A stretch of 64,000 nucleotides of DNA from assembly GCA_946409545.1 (NCBI GenBank), contig CAMJWT010000002.1:62001-126000 (forward strand), written 5' to 3'. The notes under the pieces were generated by a model that did not search any database, had not been told where the DNA came from, and worked only from the letters and a program-made list of their open reading frames with translations. Shown piece after piece: positions 27,335-36,164 of this stretch. This stretch comes from RUG12783 sp946409545. Its GTDB lineage: Bacteria > Bacillota_I > Bacilli_A > RF39 > UBA660. The translations under genes and the position numbers were made by a program. The first letter of the stretch is position 1; every line of letters begins with the position of its first letter.

Positions 27335-28048
27335 ATGAAAAAGATTATTATAGTATTAACATTTGTTTTACTATTAGTAGGTTGTGGGCTAACTCCTGAA
27401 GAAGATAAAACATTGTATTCAGAAGAAGACATGTTAGAGTATGTTAACAATTTAGAATCGATAAGGGGAGAAAGAGTAAATCTAAAAGGACATTATGATA
27501 TAGTTAGTCGTTCTGAAGATAAACTTGTATTAAGAATTAAAAATACCAATCTTGAATTTGAAGTATGGCAAACTTATGAATGTGTACAAGGATATTATAG
27601 TAAAATGGGTCTTTGTGATAAAAAAGCTTATCGAATGACAACAAATTATTTAGCAAAAGCTGAAGAATATTTCATAAGTGAATATCAAAAACAAATTAAT
27701 TATGATAATAAATATTGTTATAAACAATTTGAAGATAAAGAATGTAATAAACGTTATTATAATATTGATAATAAAGAAGATATAAATAATCTTGTTAATT
27801 ATTTTGATAACTTCTTAATGTATTTAAATAACCAAGTTAAAAGCAATATTATTTCAGATTATATTGTTGATTTCAATATAAATATTGTTTTCCATGGTGA
27901 TAGTTATCAAATATTATTTTTAGATATTATAAAAGATAATGGTTTATATCATTATTCTTTTGCAAGTAAAGATTATGATACTGGTAATAATCGCTTACTA
28001 GACTATATTAATAATTATATTAATACTAATCATACTTTTAACTATTAA
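27335..28048 (+). CDS. putative lipoprotein
   Basis: 237 residues from ATG 27335 with AAAGGTGA upstream. The N-terminus is a lipoprotein signal ending LLLVGC, with C17 the lipidated residue, then GLTPEEDK. The mature domain (about 200 residues) has several Cys (paired around CVQGYYSKMGLC and CYKQFEDKEC) and no recognised family. It is followed 11 bases later by a small membrane protein gene. Confidence 0.72.
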   Translation: MKKIIIVLTFVLLLVGCGLTPEEDKTLYSEEDMLEYVNNLESIRGERVNLKGHYDIVSRSEDKLVLRIKNTNLEFEVWQTYECVQGYYSKMGLCDKKAYRMTTNYLAKAEEYFISEYQKQINYDNKYCYKQFEDKECNKRYYNIDNKEDINNLVNYFDNFLMYLNNQVKSNIISDYIVDFNINIVFHGDSYQILFLDIIKDNGLYHYSFASKDYDTGNNRLLDYINNYINTNHTFNY

Positions 28049-28059
28049 GTGGGTTCTAA

Positions 28060-28341
28060 ATGAATTATGATGGTTATTTAAAAGAGGATAAAAAGAAAAA
28101 AAATAAAGAAAAGAATGAAAAAGTTTTAGAAGAAGAAGCTATTTTAAAAAGTGATGATTTTTATAAAGATTATAAAGGTAAAGTAGAAGAAAAAGAATAT
28201 ATTGATGATCGATTAGTCGAAAAAAAAGTTAAAAGAACAAAAAAACATTCTTTAGTATTCATTAATATTTTAATGGCTATTTTTACAATATTGATTATTT
28301 TTGTAATTATTCTTTTATTTTTTCCAGGAATTATAAATTAA
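28060..28341 (+). CDS. small single-pass membrane protein
   Basis: 93 residues: a very charged Lys/Glu N-terminal 65 residues, then one hydrophobic helix (SLVFINILMAIFTILIIFV, about 66-90) near the C-terminus, so a tail-anchored cytosolic protein. No family is recognised. It is probably co-transcribed with the upstream lipoprotein, since there is no terminator between them. Confidence 0.6.
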   Translation: MNYDGYLKEDKKKKNKEKNEKVLEEEAILKSDDFYKDYKGKVEEKEYIDDRLVEKKVKRTKKHSLVFINILMAIFTILIIFVIILLFFPGIIN

Positions 28342-28370
28342 CAATAAATCTTTTGATTTATTGTTTTTAT
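28340..28370 (+). terminator. intrinsic terminator
   Basis: Perfect 11-bp stem AACAATAAATC / GATTTATTGTT (28340-28350 with 28355-28365), TTTT loop, T tail. Confidence 0.88.
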
Positions 28371-28371
28371 A

Positions 28372-28380
28372 TGTTATAAT
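28372..28380 (+). promoter_or_regulatory. extended -10 promoter fused to terminator
   Basis: TGTTATAAT, part of the same 19-nt string found at 5101-5119. It ends 20 bases before ATG 28401. Confidence 0.6.
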
Positions 28381-28400
28381 AATTCAACTTGGAGGGGACT

Positions 28401-29297
28401 ATGAGAAAGTTATTAGTTAGTGATTATGATAAAACATTAAAAGTTAATTATGATTTTAAAAATGATTTATTAATGAAGATTAATGTAAAAGCTATAAAAA
28501 AGTTTCTTAGTGAAGGCAATGTTTTTATGCTTAATACAGGACGTGCTTTTGATAGTATTAAAGATGAGATTATCAAAAACAATATCCCTTATAGTTATTT
28601 GGCATGTAATGATGGAACATTACTTCTTGATAATAAAGATCGTTTACTAAAAATGTATGATATTACTAATCCTCTTTATAATTATGAATATTTAGTAACA
28701 ACATTTAATACAAAGAAAATAGATTATACGATAGAAGGAGGCAATATTATTTTATCTCAAGAGACATTTGCAAGTAATCCTAATATTGCAGATAAATATT
28801 ATTTAAATTATAATATTGTTGATGGTAAAGTATATCTTGCTCCTATGACAGTACAAGAAGCTATTCAAAGATTTATTTCAAGATTTGATAGTTATAAATT
28901 AACTGAATGGAAGCATGATAATTATTTACTTGAATATGAAATATATCGTAAAGATCCTAAAATAGTATTTAGTGTTTATAATGATAAGAGTAAAATAGTT
29001 GATGAATTAAATTTATTTGCAAGATTATTTGGTCTTCAATTAGCAGTCTTTATGGAACGTTTTATGTTCTTAAGACATGATAAAATTACAAAATCAACAA
29101 TGATAGAAGATTTAAGAGATATTCTAGATATTGATAAAGATAATGTCTTTACCATTGGTGATAATTATAATGATTTTCAAATGATTAAAGATTATCATGG
29201 GTATACAATGCCATGGGGTAAAGAGGCATTAAAGACGGTTTGTGAAGGAATAACACCTTCCGTAAGTCGTTTAATTAAAAAAATAAAGAGGTGGTAA
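28401..29297 (+). CDS. Cof-type HAD-IIB phosphatase
   Basis: 298 residues from ATG 28401 with GGAGGGG as ribosome site; the in-frame TTG at 28389 precedes that site. Motif I is SDYDKTL (nucleophile and acid/base Asp near residues 6 and 8), motif II LNTGRA, motif III the single Lys in HDKITKSTMIEDL, and motif IV FTIGDNYNDFQMI. The large alpha/beta cap between motifs II and III marks the Cof/YidA HAD-IIB class of sugar or cofactor phosphatases. ObgE starts one base after the stop, so the two are coupled. Confidence 0.86.
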   Translation: MRKLLVSDYDKTLKVNYDFKNDLLMKINVKAIKKFLSEGNVFMLNTGRAFDSIKDEIIKNNIPYSYLACNDGTLLLDNKDRLLKMYDITNPLYNYEYLVTTFNTKKIDYTIEGGNIILSQETFASNPNIADKYYLNYNIVDGKVYLAPMTVQEAIQRFISRFDSYKLTEWKHDNYLLEYEIYRKDPKIVFSVYNDKSKIVDELNLFARLFGLQLAVFMERFMFLRHDKITKSTMIEDLRDILDIDKDNVFTIGDNYNDFQMIKDYHGYTMPWGKEALKTVCEGITPSVSRLIKKIKRW

Positions 29298-29298
29298 A

Positions 29299-30570
29299 AT
29301 GTTTATTGATGAAGTAAAAATTAAAGTTATCGCTGGAAATGGTGGTGATGGTTGTACTGCTTTTCGTCGTGAAAAATTTGTTCCAATGGGAGGACCATTT
29401 GGTGGAAATGGTGGACATGGCTCAAACATTGTTTTTAGTGTTGATACAGGACTTCATACATTAGTAGACCTTCATTATATGAAAACTGTTAAAGGTAAAA
29501 AAGGTGAAAATGGTCTTGGAAAAAATCAAACTGGTAAAAGTAGTGAAGATGTTGTTATAAAAGTACCACAAGGAACAGTTATAACGGATTTGGATACAGG
29601 ATTAATCATCGCTGATTTAAAAGAAAAAGATGACTCTGTTGTTGTTGCTCAAGGTGGTCGTGGTGGCCGTGGTAATACAGCTTTTAAAACACTTTCTAAT
29701 CCTTGTCCAACATTCTCCGAAAATGGTGAACCAGGTGAAGAAAAATTATTAAAAGTAGAATTAAAAATGTTAGCAGATGCTGGTTTAGTTGGATTACCTA
29801 GTGTTGGTAAAAGTACCTTCTTATCAAAAGTAACAGCAGCTAAGCCAAAGATTGCGGATTATCACTTTACAACCTTAAGTCCTAATTTGGGAGTATGTAA
29901 AACAAGTGATAATCGAAGTTTTGTTATTGCGGATTTACCTGGTCTTATTGAAGGCGCAAGTGAAGGCTTAGGTCTTGGTGATAAGTTCTTAAAACATATT
30001 GAAAGATGTAAAGTAATTGTTCATATTATTGATATGGGAGCAACTGAAGGAAGAGATCCTTATGAAGATTATGTTTTAATTAATAAAGAATTAGAAAATT
30101 ATAGTAAAAAATTAATTAAAAAACCAATGATTGTTCTAGCTAATAAAATGGATATGCCAGACTTTGAAGAAAATTTAAAAGCTTTCAAGAAGAAAGTTAA
30201 ATGTGATATATATCCTATAAGTGCTATTAATGGAGAAAATCTTAATCAAGCTCTTATTAAAATCGCTGATTTGATTGATCAAAGTACAGATGATGAATTA
30301 TATGAAGAAGATAAATACTTATCTCATGTATTATATAAATTTGAAAAAGAACAACCATATACTATTGAGAAAGTTAATGATTACTTTGTTATTCATGGTG
30401 AAGAAATTGAAAAATTATTTAGAATGACAAAGTTTGAATCTGAAGAGAGTATCCTTCGTTTTGCGAGACATTTACGTAAAATGGGAATTGATGATGAACT
30501 TGAAAAAATGGGTGCAAAAGAAGGAGATTTAGTTAAAATCTTAGATTATAATTTCGAATATAGAAAATAA
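29299..30570 (+). CDS. obgE: GTPase ObgE/CgtA
   Basis: 423 residues. The Gly-rich Obg fold occupies 1-160 (NGGDGCTAFRREKFVPMGGP, GGRGGRGN). The G domain follows with P-loop GLPSVGKST near 165-173, DLPGLIEGASEGLGLG as G3/switch II and NKMDMPD as G4. A C-terminal OCT domain covers about 345-423. It is an essential GTPase of 50S ribosome assembly and stress control, and all elements are intact. AGGTGG precedes the ATG. It shares a transcript with the Cof-type phosphatase, an unusual but plausible pairing. Confidence 0.96.
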   Translation: MFIDEVKIKVIAGNGGDGCTAFRREKFVPMGGPFGGNGGHGSNIVFSVDTGLHTLVDLHYMKTVKGKKGENGLGKNQTGKSSEDVVIKVPQGTVITDLDTGLIIADLKEKDDSVVVAQGGRGGRGNTAFKTLSNPCPTFSENGEPGEEKLLKVELKMLADAGLVGLPSVGKSTFLSKVTAAKPKIADYHFTTLSPNLGVCKTSDNRSFVIADLPGLIEGASEGLGLGDKFLKHIERCKVIVHIIDMGATEGRDPYEDYVLINKELENYSKKLIKKPMIVLANKMDMPDFEENLKAFKKKVKCDIYPISAINGENLNQALIKIADLIDQSTDDELYEEDKYLSHVLYKFEKEQPYTIEKVNDYFVIHGEEIEKLFRMTKFESEESILRFARHLRKMGIDDELEKMGAKEGDLVKILDYNFEYRK

Positions 30571-30595
30571 CTTATATTTTAAGTTATTTTTTTTG
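30564..30595 (+). terminator. intrinsic terminator
   Basis: 11-bp stem AAAATAACTTA / TAAGTTATTTT (30564-30574 with 30580-30590) and long T run. Confidence 0.85.
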
Positions 30596-30616
30596 TTACA
30601 TATCTTGATTTTTTGA

Positions 30617-30622
30617 TATAAT
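30617..30622 (+). promoter_or_regulatory. -10 element
   Basis: TATAAT 21 bases before ATG 30644. No -35 is seen at a proper distance. Confidence 0.4.
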
Positions 30623-30643
30623 TATATTAGGTGTTGGTAGTGT

Positions 30644-31216
30644 ATGAGTTTTGAAATAAAAATGATTATAATTTATACCGTTATATTTTCACTGCTAGGT
30701 TTATTTATCTGGCTTTTTGTCGTCCATAAAAACAAAAAAGATCGTGAAAATGTTGATAAAGAATATGATTATGCTACTGATAATGAATTTGATGAAGAAG
30801 ATGAAACTCTTTCCGATTATGAAGATTATGATGATTATATAACAATTCCTGAAAGATATGGAACATCTACAGAATTTGATTCAATTGATGACTTTTTATC
30901 AAACTTCTCTTATCGAGAAGATGATTATGATGTTGTTAAAGAAAAAGCAACACCTAAGAAAGTTGATTATACTGTTTCTATTAATCCTATTAAAGCTGCA
31001 AGTAAGCATGAAGAAGTTATAAATGTTTTAATTGGTAAAAAATCTTATATTTTCCTTGCTAATGGAAATAAATTAGATATTGGAACGAAAATAATTTTGA
31101 GAATTGATGATAAAGATTATAACGGTGTTGTTGTTAAAACAAACTATGAAAGAGATTTATCAACATTAGATTCTTTACCAAAGAATTTAAATGTTGTTAA
31201 AGTTATTAACAATTAA
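30644..31216 (+). CDS. single-pass membrane protein with acidic linker
   Basis: 190 residues. An N-terminal membrane helix (about 4-27) is followed by a basic stop-transfer (HKNKKDR). An Asp/Glu/Tyr-rich linker (about 40-95) leads to a C-terminal small beta domain (about 108-190; SINPIKAASKHEEVINVLIG ... GTKIILRIDDKDYNGVVVKTNY) that looks like a barrel of the NfeD/OB type. That resemblance is only structural impression. No name can be given. Confidence 0.6.
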   Translation: MSFEIKMIIIYTVIFSLLGLFIWLFVVHKNKKDRENVDKEYDYATDNEFDEEDETLSDYEDYDDYITIPERYGTSTEFDSIDDFLSNFSYREDDYDVVKEKATPKKVDYTVSINPIKAASKHEEVINVLIGKKSYIFLANGNKLDIGTKIILRIDDKDYNGVVVKTNYERDLSTLDSLPKNLNVVKVINN

Positions 31217-31237
31217 GTACGGTAACGTACTTTTTTT
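31215..31237 (+). terminator. intrinsic terminator abutting next ribosome site
   Basis: 7-bp stem AAGTACG / CGTACTT, GTAA loop and a T run that is immediately followed by the GGAGG of the next gene. Confidence 0.75.
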
Positions 31238-31246
31238 GGAGGGTTT

Positions 31247-31981
31247 ATGAAAATAAATAATGTTAATATTAGTTTATGGTTTAAAGAATTAGACTTTATG
31301 CCACAAGAAAAAGTAAATGAATTAGAAAATAGTTTAAAAAGTATTCTTGATACAAGTTTTTTATATAATGATATTCCTATTAGAAAAAATATTGATATTC
31401 CACGTATTCAAGCTAAAAGTAAAGATAATAAATATTTCTTTACGTTATCATTAATTAATTGTAATTTATCAATTGATGTATCTAACGTTGATAATGATGA
31501 ATTATTATTAATGATTAATGAAAATATACAATTATTATTTGATGTTTTAAATGAAGTATATGATTTAAAAGTTATTTATACTTCTATAAAAATAAATGCT
31601 ATTGATAAAAAGAATAGTCAAGTATTATTTGATAAATTATCATTATCAAGTGACTATGAAGATATATCTCTTAAAAGAGTAAAAAAGATTGATGATAGTT
31701 ATTATGAATGTATTATTGTTACTTCAACTAAAGAGGTTAATTACAATATTCAAGTAATGGGTGATGAACAACCAATTGAAAGTGATTTATATAATAGATC
31801 AATGTTAATATCTTCAAGTGAAGCAGATATTGGTAAAGAATATTTAGATATCTTTTATGAAATTAATGATCGACTATCTTATAATTTAGATAAAGATTAT
31901 TTAACAACAAAAGAGAATATAAGAGGTTTAGTTATGGAAACAAAGAACTTCTTAAATAAAAAAATTGATGATTTAATATAA
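31247..31981 (+). CDS. conserved-looking cytosolic protein of unknown function
   Basis: 244 residues, no signal or membrane helix, beginning with a GGAGG site 6 bases upstream. The first 180 residues look like alternating strands and helices; the C-terminal 50 are helical (DIGKEYLDIFYEINDRLSYNLD). I do not recognise a family. It has no visible promoter between the preceding terminator and the start, so expression probably depends on read-through or a promoter inside the upstream gene. Confidence 0.6.
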   Translation: MKINNVNISLWFKELDFMPQEKVNELENSLKSILDTSFLYNDIPIRKNIDIPRIQAKSKDNKYFFTLSLINCNLSIDVSNVDNDELLLMINENIQLLFDVLNEVYDLKVIYTSIKINAIDKKNSQVLFDKLSLSSDYEDISLKRVKKIDDSYYECIIVTSTKEVNYNIQVMGDEQPIESDLYNRSMLISSSEADIGKEYLDIFYEINDRLSYNLDKDYLTTKENIRGLVMETKNFLNKKIDDLI

Positions 31982-32011
31982 AAAAAGTAAAGAATTTAAT
32001 TCTTTACTTTT
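31982..32011. terminator. bidirectional terminator between convergent genes
   Basis: Nearly perfect 14-bp palindrome AAAAGTAAAGAATT / AATTCTTTACTTTT with A-run before and T-run after. It serves the plus-strand gene ending at 31981 and the minus-strand gene ending at 32004, whose stop lies inside it. Confidence 0.88.
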
Positions 32012-32522
32012 TATTAAACTTACTTAATATATTTCCTACAAAGAAAATAATCTCATCACTTCTTTTTACAGCGATATTTTTACCAATAGCTTTTCCACCA
32101 ACCATGATACTTGAGATGATTGATGAAATAAGAAGAGTTGTAAGAGTATTATTTACGGTTAATCTAGTTGCTGTATAAATAGCAATCATGGTTCCCATAC
32201 TACCAGATACAATACCACATATATCCCCAATAATATCATTACAGAAGTTGGCAATATTACTAGAATTCTTTATTAATTTAATACTTTCTTTGGAACCACT
32301 TATTTTATTAGAAGCTTTAGCATGAAAAGTTGCTTCATTAGCGGTTAAGACAGCTGTTCCTATAATATCAGCAATGATACCAACAAATATAATAACAATT
32401 GTTATTAGTAATAATACGATAAAACCAGCTTTTTCAACAATAATATTTGATATACCACTAATAATTAAAGCTAGAAAAAAAGTTAGTATAAAAGCTTTAA
32501 TAACCCAATTTTTATTGTTCAT
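32004..32522 (-). CDS. integral membrane protein (CorB/DUF21-like short family)
   Basis: 172 residues on the minus strand with GGAGAAAG before the ATG. It has four hydrophobic segments (about 8-28, 34-60, 98-120 and 125-147). The block VLTANEATFHAKASNKISGSK followed by CNDIIGDICGIVSGSMG is the pattern I associate with short clostridial proteins annotated as CorB-like Mg/Co transporters; transport itself is unproven. It is one of only three minus-strand genes here and has its own consensus promoter. Confidence 0.62.
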   Translation of the reverse strand: MNNKNWVIKAFILTFFLALIISGISNIIVEKAGFIVLLLITIVIIFVGIIADIIGTAVLTANEATFHAKASNKISGSKESIKLIKNSSNIANFCNDIIGDICGIVSGSMGTMIAIYTATRLTVNNTLTTLLISSIISSIMVGGKAIGKNIAVKRSDEIIFFVGNILSKFNKK

Positions 32523-32542
32523 TCTTTCTCCTTGATTTATTA

Positions 32543-32571
32543 ATTATATAAAAGAATAACTTTTTCGTCAA
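32543..32571 (-). promoter_or_regulatory. SigA-type promoter (minus strand)
   Basis: Read on the minus strand: TTGACG, 17-base spacer, TATAAT. The -10 ends 20 bases before the start at 32522. Confidence 0.8.
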
Positions 32572-32575
32572 ATCA

Positions 32576-32584
32576 TGTTATAAT
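32576..32584 (+). promoter_or_regulatory. extended -10 promoter
   Basis: TGTTATAAT, 16 bases before ATG 32601. It is back-to-back with the minus-strand promoter, so the -35 regions overlap. Confidence 0.6.
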
Positions 32585-32600
32585 CGTATTGGAGTAAGAT

Positions 32601-33971
32601 ATGAAAGATAAATTTAATATTATTATAGGAATTCTTATAGTACTATGTATTGTTATAATAGTATTTTTATTTATGGGTAATGATAATCCAATTGTTAATA
32701 ATCCACCTACAATTAGTTTTAACGGTGGAGCGGTTGTGTTAAAAGTTGGAGAGAGTAAAGAATTAAAACCAGTGGTTACAAATCTTGATAATTATACAGT
32801 TACCTGGACTAGTTCTAATAATAATGTTGCAACGGTTAATAAAGGAATAGTTAATGCTATATCAAAGGGAAATTCTAGTATAACTGCGAAACTTGATGGC
32901 TATGATTTATCAGCAACGATGGTTGTTATTGTTAATGATATTGAACCAACAAGTATAACTTTAAGTAGTAATAAATTGGAATTAATCGAAGGTGAAGAAG
33001 CAAGGCTAACTTATACAATTATGCCTGATAATGCAACCAATAAAGAAATAAAATGGGAAGTTAGTAACCAAGAAGTTATTAGTATTACAAATGATGTAGT
33101 ACGTGCTTTAGCACCAGGAGAAGCAAGAATAACGATTAGAACAAGTAATGGTTATGTTGATACATGTGATGTTATAGTAAAAAGTAAAGAAGTCTTTGTT
33201 CAAGAAATTAAATTTGATAAAGATTCTTATAGTTTGTATGTTGGTGATACCTTAAAGATTAATGCAACAATAATCCCTGATAACGCAACAGATAAAACAT
33301 TAACATGGTCAAGTAGTGATAAAAGTATAGTAACAGTAGATAATGGTCTTCTAAAAGGTATTAAAAAAGGAAATGCAACGATTAAAGCAACCGATAGTAA
33401 AGGTGTTGTAAGTCGTGAAGTAAATGTAACCGTTAATAAACATATTGTTAATGTTAATCCAAAAGAAATAACAATTATTGGTGACTCTAGAATGGTTGGA
33501 TTATGTAAATATAAATGGTATAAAAATGAAGGTGGAACATGTGTATCTAAAGGTGCTATGGGATTTAAATGGTTACGTGATACCGCTATTCCTGAAGTTA
33601 ATCGATTAAGTTCATCTAAAAAGAAAAATATAGTTACTAATTTAGGTGTTAATGATTTAGATAATATTGATAAATATATCGATAAATATCGTGAAATGGT
33701 AACAGGTGATTGGAAGAACTATCATGTCTTTATTCTTTCAGTTAATCCAACAAGTGGTTCAAGAGCAAATATGAATACGAGAATTGAATCATTTAATAGT
33801 AAACTAAAGAGTAGTTTACAAAACTATTCTAATGTAACATATTGTGATAGTTATTCATATTTAAAGAAGAATGGCTTTGGATCAGGAGATGGTGTTCATT
33901 ATTATGAAAGTACTTCAAAAACGATCTATCAATTTATAAAAGATTGTGTATATAAATATTATAACGAGTAG
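32601..33971 (+). CDS. membrane-anchored BIG2-stalk SGNH hydrolase
   Basis: 456 residues. An N-terminal membrane helix (about 5-26) is a signal anchor. Three bacterial Ig-like BIG2 repeats cover about 38-113, 117-195 and 200-278 (WTSSNNNVATVNKGIVNAISKG pattern). A C-terminal SGNH esterase domain follows: IIGDSRM near 292-298 (Ser block I), LGVNDL near 349 (block III) and DGVHY near 430 (catalytic Asp-His). GDSR instead of GDSL is seen in the acyl-transfer/peptidoglycan O-acetyl esterase side of the superfamily. The protein would present an esterase outside the membrane on a rigid stalk. It is paralogous in its first 200 residues to the protein at 37904. Confidence 0.85.
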   Translation: MKDKFNIIIGILIVLCIVIIVFLFMGNDNPIVNNPPTISFNGGAVVLKVGESKELKPVVTNLDNYTVTWTSSNNNVATVNKGIVNAISKGNSSITAKLDGYDLSATMVVIVNDIEPTSITLSSNKLELIEGEEARLTYTIMPDNATNKEIKWEVSNQEVISITNDVVRALAPGEARITIRTSNGYVDTCDVIVKSKEVFVQEIKFDKDSYSLYVGDTLKINATIIPDNATDKTLTWSSSDKSIVTVDNGLLKGIKKGNATIKATDSKGVVSREVNVTVNKHIVNVNPKEITIIGDSRMVGLCKYKWYKNEGGTCVSKGAMGFKWLRDTAIPEVNRLSSSKKKNIVTNLGVNDLDNIDKYIDKYREMVTGDWKNYHVFILSVNPTSGSRANMNTRIESFNSKLKSSLQNYSNVTYCDSYSYLKKNGFGSGDGVHYYESTSKTIYQFIKDCVYKYYNE

Positions 33972-33987
33972 AAATACTCGTTTTTTT
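33963..33987 (+). terminator. intrinsic terminator
   Basis: 8-bp stem AACGAGTA / TACTCGTT with a GAAA tetraloop and T run; overlaps the stop codon. Confidence 0.9.
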
Positions 33988-34022
33988 ATAAAATATGATA
34001 TACTTTTTATAGTAGGTGATTT

Positions 34023-36164
34023 ATGAAAAAAATCGAATTACTTAGTCCCGCTGGTAATATGGAAAGTTTAATTGCTGCCGTAGAAGCAGGATGTGATGCT
34101 GTATACCTTGGAGGGACTCTTTTTGGAGCTCGTGCTTTTGCAGGTAATTTTAATAATGATGAATTAGTTGAAGCTATTAAATATTGTCATTCTTATGGAG
34201 TTAAAGTATATGTAACAACTAATATTTTAATATATGAACATGAAGTAGATCATTTTATGGAATATATTGATTTCTTACATAAAAATAATGTTGATGCCGT
34301 TCTTATTCAAGATCTTGGAATGTTAGATTTAGTTCATAAAACATATCCTAATTTAGAATGTCATGCATCAACCCAAATGCATATTCATAATCTAGATGGT
34401 GTTATAATGGCAAATAAACTAGGATGTAAAAGAGTAGTACTTGCTCGTGAAACACCAATTGAAGTTGTAAAAGAAATTATTGAAAAGACTAATGTTGATA
34501 TAGAAATATTTGCGCATGGGGCATTATGTGTTAGTTATTCAGGACAATGCTTGTTCTCTAGTTTAATAGGTAATAGAAGTGGTAATAGAGGAAGTTGTGT
34601 TGGAAGTTGTAGATTACCATATAAAATAGTTAATAAAGATAATAAAAAATTAAATGATGGTGATTATCCATTAAGTATGAAAGACTTAAATACCTTAGAG
34701 TATGTAGGGGAACTAATCGAAGCTGGTGTAACTAGTTTAAAGATTGAGGGAAGAATGAAAAGTCCTGAATATGTTTATACTGTAACAAAGTTATATCGAG
34801 AAGCTATTGATAGTTATTATGAAAAAAAAGAAGTCTTTATTGATAAAAAGGAACTAAATAACTTACAAAAACTATTTAGTAGAGGTTTTACTAAAGGATA
34901 TTTATTTAATGAAAAAATAGATAATATTTTAAATACCCAAAGACCTAATCATCAAGGTATATATATTGGTAAAATAGTTAATTACAGTAATAATTTTGTT
35001 AGTTTAAAACTAGCTAGTGATGTATCAATTAATGATGGCTTAAGAATTGTTCTTGATGATGAAGACTACGGTTTAATATTAAATGAATTTTACATCAATA
35101 AAAAATTAGTTAAAGAAGCTCATTCTTCTGATACGATATCATTTAAAGTAAATAAAAAGATTCCTATTAATAGTAAAGTACTACTAACTAAAGATTCTAA
35201 ATTAGTAAAGACAATTGATGATATAATCAAAAAACATGAAAGAAAAGTACCAGTAACATGTATTGTTAATATCAAAAAGAATGAACCCTTAACAATGTTT
35301 ATTACAGATTATAATAATTGTCTTTATGTATATGGAAAGACTATTGAAGAATCTAAAAATAGACCTATATTATATGAAGATATATTAAGTAAAATGAATA
35401 AGATTAATGACACGATATATTGTTATGATAATTTAAAAATTAATCTTGATGAAAATGTGTTTTTATCATATAAAGATTTAAATGATTTAAGACATCAATT
35501 ATTTATGGAATTAGATAAATGTCGTTTATATAAATCCAATTATCAAAAAAATGAATATAGTATTTCTCTAGTAGATTATCCACATGAAGAATTAAGAAGT
35601 GTTTTGGTAAGTAAAAATGATAATTATAAATATGATATTATCTATTCTGAAAGTGATGATAGTGGTATTAGAAAACTACCAAAAGTTATTAATAATTATC
35701 AAGAATATGATAATAATAAAGAATACTTAGTAGGTGAATTAGGAGCAATAAATTATATTAAGAATTTCTCTTGTGATTATTCTTTTAATGTAACTAATTC
35801 ATATACTTTGGCGCTACTTCATTCATTAAGTGCTAAAAGAGTAACGTTATCAGTAGAACTTTCAAGTAAACAAATTGAAAATATTATTAATGGTTATATA
35901 AAACGTTATAATAAGAAACCAAATGTTGAAGTAATCGTTTCTAGTTATCGAGAAGTTATGTGCTTAAAAACAAATTTAAATAAAATATATAATGAAGATG
36001 AATTATATTTAGTAGATCGTTTTAATAATAAATATCGAATTAGAGATTATAATGGACTATCATATATTTATGAATATAAGAAGTTTAATGATAATTATAA
36101 TTATTATGATATTGGTGTTAATGTTTTAAGAGATGAAAAAGTGATAGGTGATTATTATGGATAA
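34023..36164 (+). CDS. peptidase U32 family protein
   Basis: 713 residues. The N-terminus KKIELLSPAGNMESLIAAVEAGCDAVYLG and CHASTQMHIHN are U32 landmarks. The signature EIFAHGALCVSYSGQCLFSS is at about 160-179, followed by RGSCVGSCRLPY. The Cys set in this region is the iron-sulfur-binding group known for RlhA/TrhP/UbiU relatives, which hydroxylate tRNA or rRNA or ubiquinone precursors, so an RNA-modifying role is as likely as proteolysis. The long C-terminal half (about 300-713) fits the longer RlhA-type subgroup. It begins an operon with the two BIG2-stalk proteins; the next start overlaps its stop by 8 bases. Confidence 0.88.
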   Translation: MKKIELLSPAGNMESLIAAVEAGCDAVYLGGTLFGARAFAGNFNNDELVEAIKYCHSYGVKVYVTTNILIYEHEVDHFMEYIDFLHKNNVDAVLIQDLGMLDLVHKTYPNLECHASTQMHIHNLDGVIMANKLGCKRVVLARETPIEVVKEIIEKTNVDIEIFAHGALCVSYSGQCLFSSLIGNRSGNRGSCVGSCRLPYKIVNKDNKKLNDGDYPLSMKDLNTLEYVGELIEAGVTSLKIEGRMKSPEYVYTVTKLYREAIDSYYEKKEVFIDKKELNNLQKLFSRGFTKGYLFNEKIDNILNTQRPNHQGIYIGKIVNYSNNFVSLKLASDVSINDGLRIVLDDEDYGLILNEFYINKKLVKEAHSSDTISFKVNKKIPINSKVLLTKDSKLVKTIDDIIKKHERKVPVTCIVNIKKNEPLTMFITDYNNCLYVYGKTIEESKNRPILYEDILSKMNKINDTIYCYDNLKINLDENVFLSYKDLNDLRHQLFMELDKCRLYKSNYQKNEYSISLVDYPHEELRSVLVSKNDNYKYDIIYSESDDSGIRKLPKVINNYQEYDNNKEYLVGELGAINYIKNFSCDYSFNVTNSYTLALLHSLSAKRVTLSVELSSKQIENIINGYIKRYNKKPNVEVIVSSYREVMCLKTNLNKIYNEDELYLVDRFNNKYRIRDYNGLSYIYEYKKFNDNYNYYDIGVNVLRDEKVIGDYYG

